Positions 62,512-64,000 of a stretch of 64,000 bases of DNA are shown in pieces (within the stretch, counting starts at the first letter, position 1; the number at the start of each line of letters is the position of its first letter). The stretch comes from CAZIVP01 sp964542915 (GTDB lineage: Bacteria; Calditrichota; Calditrichia; Calditrichales; Calditrichaceae): positions 51,591-115,590 of the forward strand of contig CAZIVP010000011.1 in NCBI GenBank assembly GCA_964542915.1, in the 5' to 3' direction. The position numbers were made by a program, and so were the translations under genes. Below the pieces are notes generated by a model. The model was not told the origin of the DNA and did not search any database. It saw only the letters and a program-made list of their open reading frames with translations.

Positions 62512-63441
62512 TCAAGCATAATCGTTTTTAATGATGGCCCGGGTTCCTTCTACATAAGACGTCGGTTTCGAATCAAACTGTTTCACAAATTTACTGCTGT
62601 CGAAAACGTAATCACGGTCGTACTGGTATATCATTTCGGGCATTTCACGCATAACCGGTATAAATATCCCTGACAAACGTAACAAGAAGGGCGTTATGAC
62701 GCGATATTTTGGTTTCACGCCCATTTCATTGGCGATCATTTCAATCCATTCTTTGCCGGTGGGTGGATTCTCGTCCGTTGGAAGATGCCAAACCTGATTG
62801 TACGCGTCATCCGTGTTGCCCAATAATGCCGTTGCTTTGCCGGCATCGGGCGTATAGGTAAAAGAATGTTTACGGTCTACCGAGGCCATCCAATTTGCTT
62901 TTTTACCTTTGTATAAATTATTGAAAGCCATCTCCGTCAGGATTGCCGTACCCTTAATAGCCGGACCATAATAATCGGCGCAGCGTGCAATCAGCGCCTT
63001 CAAATTGCCCTTCTCCACCTCTTCGGTAATCATGCGTGCAATGGCAGCTCTTACTATGCCTTTTTTACTAACGGGATTGATGGGCGTCTCTTCCGTCATT
63101 CCATTCAGATGATCGGGATCATACATATAGATATTGTCAAAGAAAACCAGCTTGCATTTATGTTTCTTGCAGGCGTCGATCACGTTACGCATTAATACGG
63201 GCCATGTGGAGCGCCAGATTTTGATGTTATAGGGTAATCCCACGGTCAGATAAACGACCTCCGAACCCTCGACGGCTTTATCCACCGATTCCGGTTTCGT
63301 AAGATCTGCCCGAAATAATTGGTCTTCGGGATTGACTTTCTGCGGATTGCGGCTTACCAGACGAATATTATCGGTATATGATTTCAATGCTTTGGCAAGC
63401 TCTACGCCGATTGCGCCGCCGGCGCCGAGGATGGTTTGCAT
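62512..63441 (-). CDS. NAD(P)-dependent epimerase/dehydratase-family (SDR) protein
   Basis: 309 residues. Rossmann start QTILGAGGAIGVELAKALKSY binds the dinucleotide, followed by RNPQKV and an atypical active site: YMYD in place of the SDR YxxxK motif, so it is likely an atypical or NmrA-like SDR rather than a classical epimerase. Residues about 150-309 have the extended-SDR substrate-binding character. AAGGAGAA precedes ATG 63441. Enzyme activity is not assigned. Confidence 0.87.
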   Translation of the reverse strand: MQTILGAGGAIGVELAKALKSYTDNIRLVSRNPQKVNPEDQLFRADLTKPESVDKAVEGSEVVYLTVGLPYNIKIWRSTWPVLMRNVIDACKKHKCKLVFFDNIYMYDPDHLNGMTEETPINPVSKKGIVRAAIARMITEEVEKGNLKALIARCADYYGPAIKGTAILTEMAFNNLYKGKKANWMASVDRKHSFTYTPDAGKATALLGNTDDAYNQVWHLPTDENPPTGKEWIEMIANEMGVKPKYRVITPFLLRLSGIFIPVMREMPEMIYQYDRDYVFDSSKFVKQFDSKPTSYVEGTRAIIKNDYA

Positions 63442-63927
63442 AGGTGGTTCTCCTTATGACTTATTTATAGAATAAAGGCTTGCAGTATAGTTAATTTCTA
63501 TCAGAAATACAATAGAACTTAAGTACTCACGAATTATCGAGCCTTGTGAAGAAAGCGCGTATATCATGATGCTCCGGAAACGGTTTCTACGGAAATCGAT
63601 ATATTGCTCGGCCTGAGTCGAATCAGGCCGGACGTGGTTTTTAACAGCGGCTTAAAACAAAAATAACCAAACAATGACGGGGAGCCGGCGTCGTTTATTG
63701 ATACTTAATTTTCGTAATCAACCCGAAATTGTCCCAAGTATATATTGACAATCTTAAGTTTGTAACCCATTCTACTCATCCGAGTCTCTAAGCTTAAAAA
63801 GAACTGCATTCAGGATATAAGGCTTTTAATATCAATAGTAATACCGGTTTTCGTTTTTTTTGTAAAAAATGAGCTTGGCATCTATATCTTCAAGAAGCGC
63901 CTTTTTTGATTATAGGATTCCGGTTTT
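63442..63927. other. Gene-free region upstream of the SDR gene
   Basis: The 63484-63512 promoter lies at its left end. The remainder shows no plausible ORF, RNA gene or clear hairpin. Confidence 0.45.
63484..63512 (-). promoter_or_regulatory. Sigma70-type promoter of the SDR gene
   Basis: Minus strand: TTGTAT (63507-63512), 17-base spacer, TATACT (63484-63489), about 36 bases before the ATG at 63441. Confidence 0.5.
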
Positions 63928-64000
63928 ATGCTGACCGGTTGCCTCCCCTGTCTTGGTTCAGCGGGAATTGGACTTTTAGCATTTAAAATAAGTAACACCT
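63928..64000 (+). CDS. Possible 5' fragment of a gene leaving the window
   Basis: From ATG 63928 the frame stays open to the right edge (24 codons). The start is hydrophobic with two Cys in its first eight residues (GCLPC), followed by a Gly/Leu/Ile-rich stretch that could be a signal or membrane segment. AGGA lies about ten bases upstream. Too short to call a product. Confidence 0.3.
   Translation, partial: MLTGCLPCLGSAGIGLLAFKISNT

Overview
The window reads as chromosome of a Gram-negative bacterium of the FCB superphylum, most likely Calditrichota/KSB1-like (inference). The support is three large secreted proteins that end in a YPNPFN-type C-terminal sorting domain (FlgD/type IX secretion style), short-Q-loop cytochrome bd with its own CydDC exporter, abundant hybrid two-component kinases and PP2C phosphatases, and an archaeal/fungal-type aspartate-semialdehyde dehydrogenase. 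Coding density is high. Shine-Dalgarno sequences are common, TTG starts occur, and several promoters fit TTGnnn-N16/17-TAtatt. No phage, IS, integrase, CRISPR array or rRNA is visible.

Layout. 1-5404: a GH2 beta-mannosidase (cut by the left edge) followed by a large secreted modular protein. 5649-8268: a LysW-like zinc-ribbon peptide, AsnA and Asd (aspartate family). 8485-14436: lipoprotein, GH3 hexosaminidase, MFS carrier, RsbU-type phosphatase and a YciB/IspZ-Nudix fusion. 14827-17973: SWIM-SNF2 helicase. 18008-19702: folB-folK-deoxynucleoside kinase-small membrane protein operon. 19999-21630: solo groEL under a perfect CIRCE operator. 21953-25782: nucleotidyltransferase, crotonase-histidine kinase pair, HAD phosphatase. 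25792-26418: repeat-built lipoprotein. 26721-33333: Rrf2 regulator with cydAB and cydDC. 33368-35598: OmpR/EnvZ-type pair. 36027-37171: YceI and MarR. 37913-43025: AraC-type membrane regulator, Omp85-like barrel, CPBP protease and C45 hydrolase. 43158-50223: M64 peptidase, GH13_18 sugar phosphorylase, STAS, GAF-PP2C and a MATE-like carrier. 50429-51976: ALDH7. 52374-54873: NtrC-type pair. 55008-59791: GH39-like enzyme and a duplicated beta-helix protein, both with sorting domains. 59982-61611: GAF kinase plus response regulator. 61809-61902: selenocysteine tRNA. 62087-63441: small basic protein and SDR protein.

How the genes fit together. Two loci, at the left edge and at 55-60 kb, look devoted to extracellular polysaccharide breakdown through sorting-domain proteins. 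The Rrf2-cyd block is a self-contained low-oxygen respiration unit. Two PP2C phosphatases, a STAS protein and three two-component pairs point to heavy signalling, but no RsbW-like kinase is present. The most unusual items are the four-gene AraC/Omp85/CPBP/C45 cluster, the YciB-Nudix fusion, the LysW-like carrier without the canonical C-terminus, the selC gene standing alone, and a shared operator-like element in front of marR and yceI.
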